A stretch of 6,405 bases of DNA from Nitriliruptoraceae bacterium (GCA_007131525.1 SLQK01000277.1:1-6405); one strand, 5' to 3'; positions 1-5,462 are shown, counted from the stretch's first letter. A program made the numbers and translations. Notes: generated by a model from the sequence alone, not told the origin.

Positions 1-443
1 GCCACCGCCAGCTTCAGCCGGCGGCTGCCGCCACCCACGATCACCCGGTCCAGCACCGCGATCCTGGCATCGAGGTAGAGGGGGAGCGACGCCGGGAGGC
101 CGAAGGGCGTCACGCCGCCGATCTCCATCCCCGTCGCCTCCCGCGTCAGCTCGGCCGGCGCGAAGGAGAGCTTGCGGACCCCGAGCAGGCGGCGCACCCG
201 CGTGTTCACATCCAGCTTGGTGGTCGCCAGCGCCACGCAGGCCGCCAGCACCGGCGGGTCGTCCTTCGAGGCGACCACGATGCAGTTGCCGGACGCCTCC
301 AACGCGTAGCCGTAGTGCGCACAGAAGGTGGCGGTATCGGCGAGGTCGGGGTCGATCTCGATGACCTCGTAGGGCGCGCCGGTGGCAGCGACGGCCGCCA
401 GGACCGACGCCTCGGTCGGATCTCGGGGTTCCACCGTCGGCAC
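1..443 (-). CDS. YbaK/EbsC-type aminoacyl-tRNA deacylase, 3' end outside window
   Basis: This family hydrolyses wrongly charged aminoacyl-tRNA (for example Cys-tRNA(Pro) by YbaK, or Ala-tRNA(Pro) by ProX-type members) in trans in the cytoplasm. About 147 residues are visible against a usual length near 155-165, so only the last few are missing beyond base 1. The reading frame shows the family signatures in order: SGNCIVVASK (about 51-60), the ATTKLDVN-VRRLLGVRK block (73-91) with the conserved Lys, TGMEIGGVTPFGLP (104-117), and a terminal GGGSRRLKL (137-145). Start: GTG at 443 is preceded by TGAGG seven bases upstream, the TGA being the stop of the dehydrogenase gene; a GTG at 434 is a possible alternative. 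The 9-base gap to the preceding gene implies cotranscription. The family is clear; which tRNA it edits cannot be read from this sequence. Confidence 0.9.
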   Translation of the reverse strand, partial: MPTVEPRDPTEASVLAAVAATGAPYEVIEIDPDLADTATFCAHYGYALEASGNCIVVASKDDPPVLAACVALATTKLDVNTRVRRLLGVRKLSFAPAELTREATGMEIGGVTPFGLPASLPLYLDARIAVLDRVIVGGGSRRLKLAV

Positions 444-452
444 GACGACGCC

Positions 453-1367
453 TCAGTAGCCGAGGTGGACGTCGACCAGCCCGAGCAGTTCCTGGTCCTG
501 GGTTCGGCGCTCGACGTTCTCACGGACCCGGGCCCACAGCAGCTTGATGCCCATCTCCGGGGTGTTGCCCACGTGGGGGCTGATGATGACGTTGTCCAGG
601 GACCACAGGGGGTGACCGGCGGGCAGCGGCTCGGGCTCGGTCACGTCGAGTGCGGCCCCGCCGAGCCGGCCTTCCGAGAGCGCTTCGACCAGGGCGTCGG
701 TGTCGACGTGCTTGCCCCGCGCCACGTTCACCAGCCACGCATCATCGGGCATGGCGCGCAGCACCGTGTCATCGATGATGCCCTCGGTCTCGGGCGTCAG
801 CGCCAGCGCCAGGATCACCACGTCAGCCTCGGCCACAGCTCGGTGCAGGTCGTCGAGCCCGACCACCTCGGCGACCCCGGTGATCGGCTCCGGCCGGTTG
901 CGGACCACGGTGAGGTAGCTGCCGAAGGGCAGCAGCAGGCGGACCAGCGAGCGCGTGATCGCCCCGCCACCCACGATGCAGACGTGGGCCCCGAGGAGGT
1001 TCTTGCCGTAGGGCTCCGACCAGGTGTCGCGTCGGGCGTAGCGTCCGATCCCGCGCAGCCCACCGAGCGTGAGGGCCAGCGCGTGCTCGGCGACCGGTTC
1101 CGCGTAGACACCCTTCCCGCAGGTCCAGACGTGCTGGTCGTCGAGGACGCCGACGAAGGGCTCCACCCCGGCGAAGGGCAGCTGCACCCACTCGATCGCC
1201 GGATGTCGGTCGAGGACCGCCCGCAGCTGGTCGGCGTCGCCGGTCGAGGTCCAGATGAGCGCGTTCGCGCGCTCGATGCCGACGACCTGGCCGCCTCCCT
1301 CGATCACAGCCGTAGCCAGCTCCTCCCGCTCGCCAGGCGGCAGCAGCGCGCATCGCACCTCACCCAC
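453..1367 (-). CDS. D-isomer-specific 2-hydroxyacid dehydrogenase, NAD(P)-dependent
   Basis: Predicted 304-residue cytoplasmic oxidoreductase of the D-2-hydroxyacid dehydrogenase family, which interconverts 2-keto acids and D-2-hydroxy acids; length is typical (300-330). The cofactor fold is visible as CIVGGGAITRSL (about 130-141), followed by the second strand ending VVRNRPEP (about 154-161). The catalytic triad is recognisable: Arg217 in NVARG, a Glu near 244 in DVTEPEPLP, and His265 in SPHVGN. Two oddities: the GxGxxG loop reads GGGAIT, with Thr at the third glycine, and the acidic residue that normally ends strand 2 and selects NAD is replaced by Arg/Asn, which suggests NADP(H). Start: GTG at 1367 has GGAGGGG upstream (GGAGG six bases away); GTG at 1358 is an alternative, and an upstream ATG at 1538 would run through the divergent murI start and adds non-family residues. 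First gene of a pair with the deacylase. Substrate unknown. Confidence 0.9.
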   Translation of the reverse strand: MGEVRCALLPPGEREELATAVIEGGGQVVGIERANALIWTSTGDADQLRAVLDRHPAIEWVQLPFAGVEPFVGVLDDQHVWTCGKGVYAEPVAEHALALTLGGLRGIGRYARRDTWSEPYGKNLLGAHVCIVGGGAITRSLVRLLLPFGSYLTVVRNRPEPITGVAEVVGLDDLHRAVAEADVVILALALTPETEGIIDDTVLRAMPDDAWLVNVARGKHVDTDALVEALSEGRLGGAALDVTEPEPLPAGHPLWSLDNVIISPHVGNTPEMGIKLLWARVRENVERRTQDQELLGLVDVHLGY

Positions 1368-1478
1368 GACGCCCCTCCATCCACGCGGTCGACGGTGGCC
1401 GGACGCACGGTAGTCCGAAGGGTCAGGGGTTGTGACGACCCCGGTGGCCCTACGCTTCCCGCGACCAAGGAGGCCAGG
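1368..1478. promoter_or_regulatory. Divergent spacer: promoters for murI (+) and dehydrogenase (-)
   Basis: This 111-base spacer lies between two divergent starts. On the plus strand TTGTGA (1430-1435) and TACGCT (1451-1456) form a possible sigma70/SigA promoter, though the 15-base spacing is short; it would start transcription near 1463, just before the strong AAGGAGG ribosome site at 1467-1473, five bases from the murI GTG. On the minus strand TACCGT (1412 down to 1407) is a possible -10 box without a clear -35. The elements were picked by eye; -10-like matches are common, so this is suggestive only. Confidence 0.35.
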
Positions 1479-2510
1479 GTGCGTGAGCGGCCGATCGGTG
1501 TCTTCGACAGCGGGCTGGGCGGCCTGACGGTCCTGCACGCCATGGTCGACCTACTGCCGGCCGAGGACCTCCTCTACCTCGGCGACACGGCCCGCTACCC
1601 CTACGGTGAGCGCGACCTCGACGACCTCCAGCGCATCAGCCTGGCGGTGGCCGAGGAGCTGGTGGCCCGTGGCATCAAGCTGCTGGTCGTCGCGTGCAAC
1701 AGCGCCACGGCGGCGGCACTCCCGACGCTGCGTGATGCCCTCGACGTGCCCGTGGTGGGTGTGGTCGACCCCGGTGTCCGCGCAGCCGCAGCAGCCTCCC
1801 GGACCCGTCGCGCTGTGGTCATCGGGACCCGCGCCACCGTCGCGAGCGGGGTGTACGAGGAGGCAGCCGAGCGGCTGGATCACGGTCTGGTCGTGCGCAC
1901 GGTGCCCTGCCCCGGGCTGGTCGAGCTGGTCGAGGAGGGCCGGACCTCCGGGCCCGAGGTGACCGCTGTCGTCCGCGACCGGCTCGCGCCGCTGCTGAGC
2001 GCCCGTATCGACACCCTCGTGCTCGGTTGCACCCACTTCCCCATGCTCGCGCGCCCGATCTCCGAGGTGGTCGGACGGGATGTGACCCTGGTATCGAGCG
2101 CCGACGAGACCGCCTTCGAGGTGCGTGACCTCCTGTCGCGCCTCGGCTGGCTCCGGGAGGAGGAGGGACATGGGTCGGCGGCGATCGGCCACCGGCACTA
2201 CCTGACGACCGGGGATCCGGGCACCTTCGCCGTGCTGGGCGAGCGCTTCCTCGGTGCCCCGCTGACGTCGGTGGAGCACGTGACGATCGCCTCGCTCGAG
2301 GCCCCGACCGCGCTCGAAGCCCCGACCGCGCCCGACACCGCGCGCGACGCCACACGTGACGCCGCGCCCGACACCACACGTGACGCCGCGCCCGACGCCG
2401 CGCCCGACACCGCGCACCCCGGCGAGCTCGACAGGCCCCACGGGCACGGCGGCCGTCACGCCGGTCGCCGTCAGGCCGACGAGAGCCGCTGGTCCTCTGC
2501 GGCGACGTAG
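1479..2510 (+). CDS. murI: Glutamate racemase with repeat-built C-terminal tail
   Basis: Converts L-glutamate to D-glutamate in the cytoplasm for MurD-dependent peptidoglycan precursor synthesis. The catalytic features of the Asp/Glu racemase fold are present: FDSGLGG (9-15) with Asp10, DTARYPYG (36-43), the first catalytic Cys73 in ACNSAT, and the second Cys184 in GCTHFP with His186. The conserved core ends near residue 270 (FLGAPLTSVEHVTI), matching the usual 265-270 residues. The predicted protein is 343 residues, so about 73 extra residues follow: two LEAPTA copies, seven tetrapeptides of the D-[AT]-[AT]-[PR] kind, then a His/Arg-rich end. Start: GTG 1479 with AAGGAGG five bases upstream; the frame is open far upstream to 315, but only as the antisense of the dehydrogenase gene. 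The 3' end overlaps the convergent amidohydrolase gene by 40 bases. Core identity is certain; whether the tail is functional is open. Confidence 0.96.
   Translation: MRERPIGVFDSGLGGLTVLHAMVDLLPAEDLLYLGDTARYPYGERDLDDLQRISLAVAEELVARGIKLLVVACNSATAAALPTLRDALDVPVVGVVDPGVRAAAAASRTRRAVVIGTRATVASGVYEEAAERLDHGLVVRTVPCPGLVELVEEGRTSGPEVTAVVRDRLAPLLSARIDTLVLGCTHFPMLARPISEVVGRDVTLVSSADETAFEVRDLLSRLGWLREEEGHGSAAIGHRHYLTTGDPGTFAVLGERFLGAPLTSVEHVTIASLEAPTALEAPTAPDTARDATRDAAPDTTRDAAPDAAPDTAHPGELDRPHGHGGRHAGRRQADESRWSSAAT
2295..2330 (+). repeat. 18-bp tandem duplication in murI tail (LEAPTA x2)
   Basis: Two adjacent 18-base copies, 2295-2312 and 2313-2330, each encode LEAPTA and differ by one base (gag versus gaa glutamate codon). 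They sit directly after the conserved racemase core and before the 12-base repeat array. Confidence 0.85.
2331..2414 (+). repeat. 12-bp tandem repeat array, seven units, coding
   Basis: Seven consecutive in-frame 12-base units begin at 2331, 2343, 2355, 2367, 2379, 2391 and 2403. All fit a pattern of CNYGACRCC followed by RCR, with GAC fixed at positions 4-6 (second unit CGCGACGCCACA, third CGTGACGCCGCG). They encode PDTA, RDAT, RDAA, PDTT, RDAA, PDAA, PDTA. Units 3-4 are followed by units 5-6 as a near-perfect 24-base higher-order repeat. The unit is a multiple of three, so gains or losses of copies keep the frame. Confidence 0.85.
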
Positions 2511-3664
2511 GAACGTGCCAGCAGGCGCGTGCGGGCCTGCTCGTCCAGCGCGGCCGCGATCGTGGTGCGCGCCATCGCGAGCGCACCGTCACGGACGGCG
2601 CGGTCGGCGTCGGCGGTGACGCAGGCCGCCGTGAACCCCGGCTGGTGGTTGACGGCACCGCCGGCCTCGATCGCGAGCATGGGATGGATCGTGGGCATCG
2701 CCAGCGACACGTTGGCCATGTCGGTGGAGCCGGCGAGGTTGGGGTCCAGGGGCTCGGTGGGCAACGACCGGCCGATGGCGGTGGCCTCCCGCTCCCACAG
2801 CGCGATCAGGTGCTCGTCGTGTTCGAACTCGGAGTAGGCCGGTCCGGGCTCGTCGAACTCGACCGTCGCCCCGGTCGCCAGCGCGCCGGCCTCGAAGCAG
2901 GCCTGGACGCGGGGGTACAGCTCGCCGAGCTCGGCCAACGTCGCCGACCGGGCGTACCACTGGCCGCCGGCACGCTCGGGCACGATGTTGGGTGCGTCCC
3001 CGCCGTCGAGCACGATGCCATGGATCCGGTCGGTCGGCTTGATGTGCTGGCGGAGCAGGCCGATCGCGACCTGCGCGACGGTGAGCGCGTCGGCGGCGTT
3101 GATCCCGAGCTGGGGGTAGGCGGAGGCGTGGGCCGAGCGCCCGGTGAAGCGCACGTCGAAGTGCTGCACGGCCAGGCACGGCATGCGTGACGACTCGTAG
3201 GGTGACGGGTGCACCATCATCGCGAGGTTGGCGCCGTCGAAGCTGCCGGCGCGCAGCATCAGGATCTTCCCGCCGCCGCCCTCCTCGGCGGGTGTGCCGA
3301 GCACCCGGACCGTCAGGCCGAGCTCCTCGGCCAGCGGGGCCAACGCCAGCCCGGCGCCCACCGCCGCCGCGGCGATGATGTTGTGGCCGCAGGCGTGGCC
3401 GATGCCGGGCAGCGCGTCGTACTCGGCGCAGATGGCGACGGTCAGCGGACCGGTCCCGTACTCGGCGACGACCGCCGTGTCGAGCCCGGCAGCCCCGTGC
3501 TGCACGTCGAACCCGGCGGCCGCCAGCGACTCGGCGACGCGCCGCGAGGAGGTGTGTTCCTCGAAGCCCACCTCGGCATCGCCGTGGATCGCATGGGAGA
3601 GCTCGATCAGTTGGTCGCGGGCGGTGTCGATGCGGTGCTGCGCGGCGGTCAGGAGAGCGTCCAC
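2471..3664 (-). CDS. M20-family metallo-amidohydrolase (ACY1L2/PM20D2/AbgB-like)
   Basis: Predicted 397-residue zinc-dependent hydrolase of peptidase family M20, probably cytoplasmic as no signal peptide is seen. Metal-site and catalytic motifs appear in order: AEYDALPGIGHACGHN (80-95; Asp83, His90, Cys92, His94), PAEEGGGGK (125-133; Glu127/Glu128), MMVHPSPYE (149-157; His152), the dimerisation-domain GRSAHAS (175-181; His179), GGDAPNIVPE (221-230) and VNHQPGF (338-344; His340). The GHACGHN and GGDAPNIVP signatures point to the ACY1-like-2/PM20D2 and p-aminobenzoyl-glutamate hydrolase (AbgB) branch, whose members cleave dipeptides, N-acyl amino acids or pABA-glutamate; the substrate here cannot be chosen. 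Start: GTG 3664 with CGGAG six bases upstream; the open frame continues to 3874 across the divergent HAD gene but those residues lack family character. The stop lies inside the 3' end of murI. Confidence 0.92.
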   Translation of the reverse strand: MDALLTAAQHRIDTARDQLIELSHAIHGDAEVGFEEHTSSRRVAESLAAAGFDVQHGAAGLDTAVVAEYGTGPLTVAICAEYDALPGIGHACGHNIIAAAAVGAGLALAPLAEELGLTVRVLGTPAEEGGGGKILMLRAGSFDGANLAMMVHPSPYESSRMPCLAVQHFDVRFTGRSAHASAYPQLGINAADALTVAQVAIGLLRQHIKPTDRIHGIVLDGGDAPNIVPERAGGQWYARSATLAELGELYPRVQACFEAGALATGATVEFDEPGPAYSEFEHDEHLIALWEREATAIGRSLPTEPLDPNLAGSTDMANVSLAMPTIHPMLAIEAGGAVNHQPGFTAACVTADADRAVRDGALAMARTTIAAALDEQARTRLLARSYVAAEDQRLSSA

Positions 3665-3773
3665 GGCGGGCTCCGGGTCGTCGAGGTGGTGCGGTCGGGG
3701 GTCCGACCGCGGGCTGCCTACCCTACGGGCCCGCGCCAGCCGTTGACCCCGTCCTCTCCCAGCCGGAGCTGTC
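3665..3773. promoter_or_regulatory. Divergent spacer with palindrome between M20 hydrolase and HAD genes
   Basis: This 109-base spacer separates two divergent GTG starts. The sequence TACCCTA at 3719-3725 reads as a possible -10 box on both strands (TACCCT plus strand, TAGGGT minus strand). No convincing -35 is seen for either direction; a TTGACC at 3743-3748 has no matching downstream -10 for the plus strand. The HAD start has GGAG at 3765-3768, five bases before its GTG. Confidence 0.3.
3691..3710. repeat. Perfect 8+8 inverted repeat, operator or mRNA hairpin candidate
   Basis: GCGGTCGG (3691-3698) and its exact reverse complement CCGACCGC (3703-3710) flank a four-base centre. The repeat lies 26 bases upstream of the amidohydrolase start and just downstream of the putative minus-strand -10. 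It could be a repressor operator or a hairpin at the 5' end of the amidohydrolase mRNA. Short GC palindromes also arise by chance in DNA of this composition. Confidence 0.45.
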
Positions 3774-4397
3774 GTGATCCGTGCCGTCGCCTTCGACGTG
3801 ATGGACACCCTGCTCGCCGATCCGTTCCGCGCCGCGCTCGAGGCGGCCACGGGTCTGACGGTGCGCGAGCTCATGACCCGCCGCGATCCGGCGGTCTACC
3901 CGGCCTTCGAGCGGGGGGAGATCAGCGAGTCGGCGTACTGGGACCACCATGCGGCGCTCGGCGTCGAGGTCGACCCGGCCGCCTTCCACGCCGTGCGCCG
4001 GGCCGGGACGCGGTGGCTGCCCGGGATGGAGTCACTGCTGCTGGAGCTCGAGGGGCGGGTGCTCAGGGTCGGTGCCTCCAACTACCCGGTGTGGATCGAG
4101 GAGCTGATCGAGGGTCCCCTGGCTGGTCGGCTCGACCGGGTGGTGGCCTCCTGCCACCTCGGCGCCCGCAAGCCCGACCACGCCTTCTACGAGCGTCTGC
4201 TCACCCACCTGGACCTGTCGGCGGCCGCGGTCGCCTTCGTCGACGACCGGGAGGTCAACGTGGTCGCGGCGCGGGAGGTCGGCATGAGCGCGCACCTGGT
4301 GGCTGGCGAGGGGCTGGCCGCCGCTACCGGGGTCCGCCGCTACCTCGCCGACCTCGGTGTGCCGGTCGCGAGGGAGCCGGCGGCCGACCTCAGCTGA
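3774..4397 (+). CDS. HAD-superfamily hydrolase, FMN-hydrolase/PyrP-like
   Basis: Predicted 207-residue soluble haloacid dehalogenase-superfamily enzyme, with a helical cap between motifs I and II (about 18-85). Motifs: I AFDVMDTLL (6-14) with nucleophile Asp8; II GASNYP (100-105) with Ser102; III GARKPD (130-135) with Lys133; IV FVDDREVN (155-162) with Asp157/Asp158. Position +2 after the nucleophile, normally the Asp acid/base of phosphatases, is Met10, with Asp11 at +3. From memory, the DVMDTL-x-DPF start, ASNYPVW segment and RKPD block resemble the plant chloroplast FMN hydrolase/riboflavin-pathway phosphatase group; this is a resemblance, not a search result. Phosphatase activity is likely but the substrate is unknown. 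Start: GTG 3774 with GGAG five bases upstream, leaving motif I at the normal distance from the N-terminus. The stop overlaps the convergent Cys-rich gene by 8 bases. Confidence 0.88.
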   Translation: MIRAVAFDVMDTLLADPFRAALEAATGLTVRELMTRRDPAVYPAFERGEISESAYWDHHAALGVEVDPAAFHAVRRAGTRWLPGMESLLLELEGRVLRVGASNYPVWIEELIEGPLAGRLDRVVASCHLGARKPDHAFYERLLTHLDLSAAAVAFVDDREVNVVAAREVGMSAHLVAGEGLAAATGVRRYLADLGVPVAREPAADLS

Positions 4398-4779
4398 CCG
4401 GCAACGACCGGCGCACCTCCAGCGGCAACACCGAGGTGTCCAGCTCGGGCCAGGGGGCGGCGCGGACCTCGCCGGTGGCCACCCACCACAGGATCACCAG
4501 CTGGGCCCAGGACGGTGGCAGCGCCGCCGCCCATGCCAGCGCCGCGGCGCCCTCCGCCTGGTGGCCCTCACACCAGCCGTCGGTGCCGAGCCGGACCGCG
4601 CACTCCCGGCACACCGCTCCGGGGCCGCCGGGGCCGCAGGTCGGCAGCAGGCGTGGGTGGTCGTCGCAGGCGTCGCATGCGCCGGCCTCCACGGCCTGCG
4701 GGCCCACGTCGGTGGCCGCGAGCCAGGGGGCGACCCCGAGCAGGGCCGACCGGAGCTGTCGGCGCTCGGAACGGTCCAT
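4390..4779 (-). CDS. Small Cys-rich, probably zinc-binding protein of unknown function
   Basis: I do not recognise this 129-residue protein. It is credible as a gene: GC-rich third positions are kept in this frame, and its end abuts the HAD gene (8-base overlap). A charged helical N-terminus (1-30) is followed by a Cys cluster: C35-x2-C38, C48, C57-x2-C60, then C70-x2-H73 (WCEGH). Seven ligands spaced in CxxC-like pairs suggest one or two structural zinc sites, as in treble-clef or ribbon domains; there is no DNA-binding motif I can name. The second half (78-129) contains a Trp/Ala-rich helical stretch (ALAWAAAL, WAQLVILWW) that looks like a buried hydrophobic helix rather than a full membrane span. 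Start: ATG 4779 has no Shine-Dalgarno; an ATG at 5010 is in frame but would cover the divergent DUF2752 gene. The absence of a ribosome site and a TACCGT eight bases before the ATG fit leaderless translation. Confidence 0.72.
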   Translation of the reverse strand: MDRSERRQLRSALLGVAPWLAATDVGPQAVEAGACDACDDHPRLLPTCGPGGPGAVCRECAVRLGTDGWCEGHQAEGAAALAWAAALPPSWAQLVILWWVATGEVRAAPWPELDTSVLPLEVRRSLPVS

Positions 4780-4806
4780 GACAGGTGACGGTACCCGCCG
4801 TAGGCT
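4778..4806 (+). promoter_or_regulatory. Sigma70-type promoter of the DUF2752 gene
   Basis: ATGACA (4778-4783, one mismatch to TTGACA) and TAGGCT (4801-4806, TANNNT) are separated by exactly 17 bases. Transcription would start near 4813 and give a leader of about 50 bases before the ATG at 4863. The -35 box overlaps the start codon of the divergent Cys-rich gene. This is the best promoter match I see in the window. Confidence 0.5.
4788..4793 (-). promoter_or_regulatory. Possible -10 box of a leaderless Cys-rich gene mRNA
   Basis: On the minus strand TACCGT (4793 down to 4788) ends eight bases before the ATG at 4779, so transcription would begin at or within a base or two of the start codon. 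No purine-rich ribosome site precedes that ATG, consistent with the leaderless genes common in actinobacteria. No clear -35 is seen. It would lie within the spacer of the plus-strand promoter. Confidence 0.3.
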
Positions 4807-4862
4807 CGAGGCCGCGGTGGGGCCCGTGGCCGCCGACCAAGGCCACGGTGGTGGAGGAGACG

Positions 4863-5291
4863 ATGGCAGACGAGGCGCCGCCGTCGGCTCCTGCGCGACG
4901 ACAGACCCTGACCGAACCGCTGGTCGCCGCGGGCGCTGCAGCCACCTCGGTGCTCGTGGTCGGGCTGGTCTACCCCCGGTATCCGGACCTGTTCCCCGCC
5001 TGCCCGTCACGCACGTTGTTCGGGGTCTGGTGTCCGCTCTGCGGTGGGACCCGGAGCGCGCACGCGCTGGCCACGGGGCAGGTGGTCGAGGCGATCCGGT
5101 TCAACGCCTTCCTGCCCGTCCTGGTCGTGCTGACCGCGTGGTCGTGGGTGGCGTGGGTCGGGCGCGTGATGCAGCGGGACGTCCTGCCAGCGGTGCCGAG
5201 GTGGCTGTGGTGGGGGGTCGGTGTCCTGTGGGCGGCGTACGGCATCCTGCGCAACGTGCCGATGGCGCCCTTCTCATCCTGGGTGCCGTAG
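4863..5291 (+). CDS. DUF2752 family small membrane protein
   Basis: Predicted 142-residue integral membrane protein with three likely helices: about 20-38 (ending VVGLVYP), 82-103 (following FNAFLP) and 113-130. The DUF2752 signatures are clear: CPLCGGTR at 57-64, in which two Cys flank a Pro-Leu before a Gly-Gly-Thr-Arg turn, then FNAFLP at 80-85 and LRNVP at 129-133. The CPxCGxTR segment sits in the loop after the first helix; the family has no established biochemical role that I know of. Start: ATG 4863 has GGAGGAG at 4853-4859; an in-frame ATG at 4785 lies upstream of the predicted transcription start and lacks a ribosome site, so it is not preferred. Divergent from the Cys-rich gene, with which it may share regulation. 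Confidence 0.9.
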   Translation: MADEAPPSAPARRQTLTEPLVAAGAAATSVLVVGLVYPRYPDLFPACPSRTLFGVWCPLCGGTRSAHALATGQVVEAIRFNAFLPVLVVLTAWSWVAWVGRVMQRDVLPAVPRWLWWGVGVLWAAYGILRNVPMAPFSSWVP

Positions 5292-5462
5292 GACGCCAGA
5301 CCGCCGTCGCGGCAGTTGTCCCCGCGCGGTCGCGCCGGCCGTTGCGCTCGCACCGGCCGGACCGGCCGTCACGGTCCCACGGGCCACGCGCGGTCGGACC
5401 GGCGGCGACGTGGTGCGGGGACCGCCGTCGGCGGTCCCCGCTGGGTCGTGACGCGCCTGGGA
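5292..5462. other. Noncoding spacer between convergent genes
   Basis: These 171 bases separate the DUF2752 stop from the end of the convergent membrane-protein gene. Open frames here lack any family resemblance. Besides the hairpin at 5415-5441, a 15-base odd palindrome at 5354-5368 (CGGCCGG-A-CCGGCCG) could form a 5-bp stem with a 5-base loop. I see nothing else. Confidence 0.6.
5415..5441. terminator. Perfect 12-bp stem hairpin, likely bidirectional terminator
   Basis: GCGGGGACCGCC (5415-5426) and its exact complement GGCGGTCCCCGC (5430-5441) flank a GTC loop. It sits 123 bases after the DUF2752 stop and 21 bases beyond the stop of the convergent membrane-protein gene, the right place to end both transcripts. 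No T-run follows on either strand, as in the U-less hairpin terminators proposed for high-GC actinobacteria. Confidence 0.65.

Noticed and set aside
315..1478. Open frame upstream of and continuous with murI, suggesting a much longer fused protein
   Set aside because: It is the antisense of a clear D-2-hydroxyacid dehydrogenase; the racemase family N-terminus begins at 1479 with a strong ribosome site, and the upstream translation has no family character.
2331..2414. Regular short repeats, possible CRISPR or noncoding minisatellite
   Set aside because: Units are 12 bases with no spacers and stay in frame with murI, so they are coding tandem repeats.
2280..2510. Frameshift as the cause of the long MurI tail
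   Set aside because: The repeats stay in the murI frame directly after the core and I see no alternative frame that restores a normal ending; a lost stop is more likely, though sequencing error cannot be excluded.
3665..3874. N-terminal extension of the M20 hydrolase to an ATG at 3874
   Set aside because: It would cover the start of the HAD gene on the other strand; the extra residues are Ser/Arg-rich without family similarity, and GTG 3664 has a ribosome site.
4780..5010. N-terminal extension of the Cys-rich protein to an ATG at 5010
   Set aside because: The added segment is Pro/Arg-rich antisense of the DUF2752 gene; the Met at 4779 opens the coherent sequence.
5354..5368. Odd palindrome CGGCCGG-A-CCGGCCG as a second terminator
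   Set aside because: Only a 5-bp stem is physically possible; such GC palindromes are frequent at this composition, and the 12-bp hairpin nearby is the better candidate.
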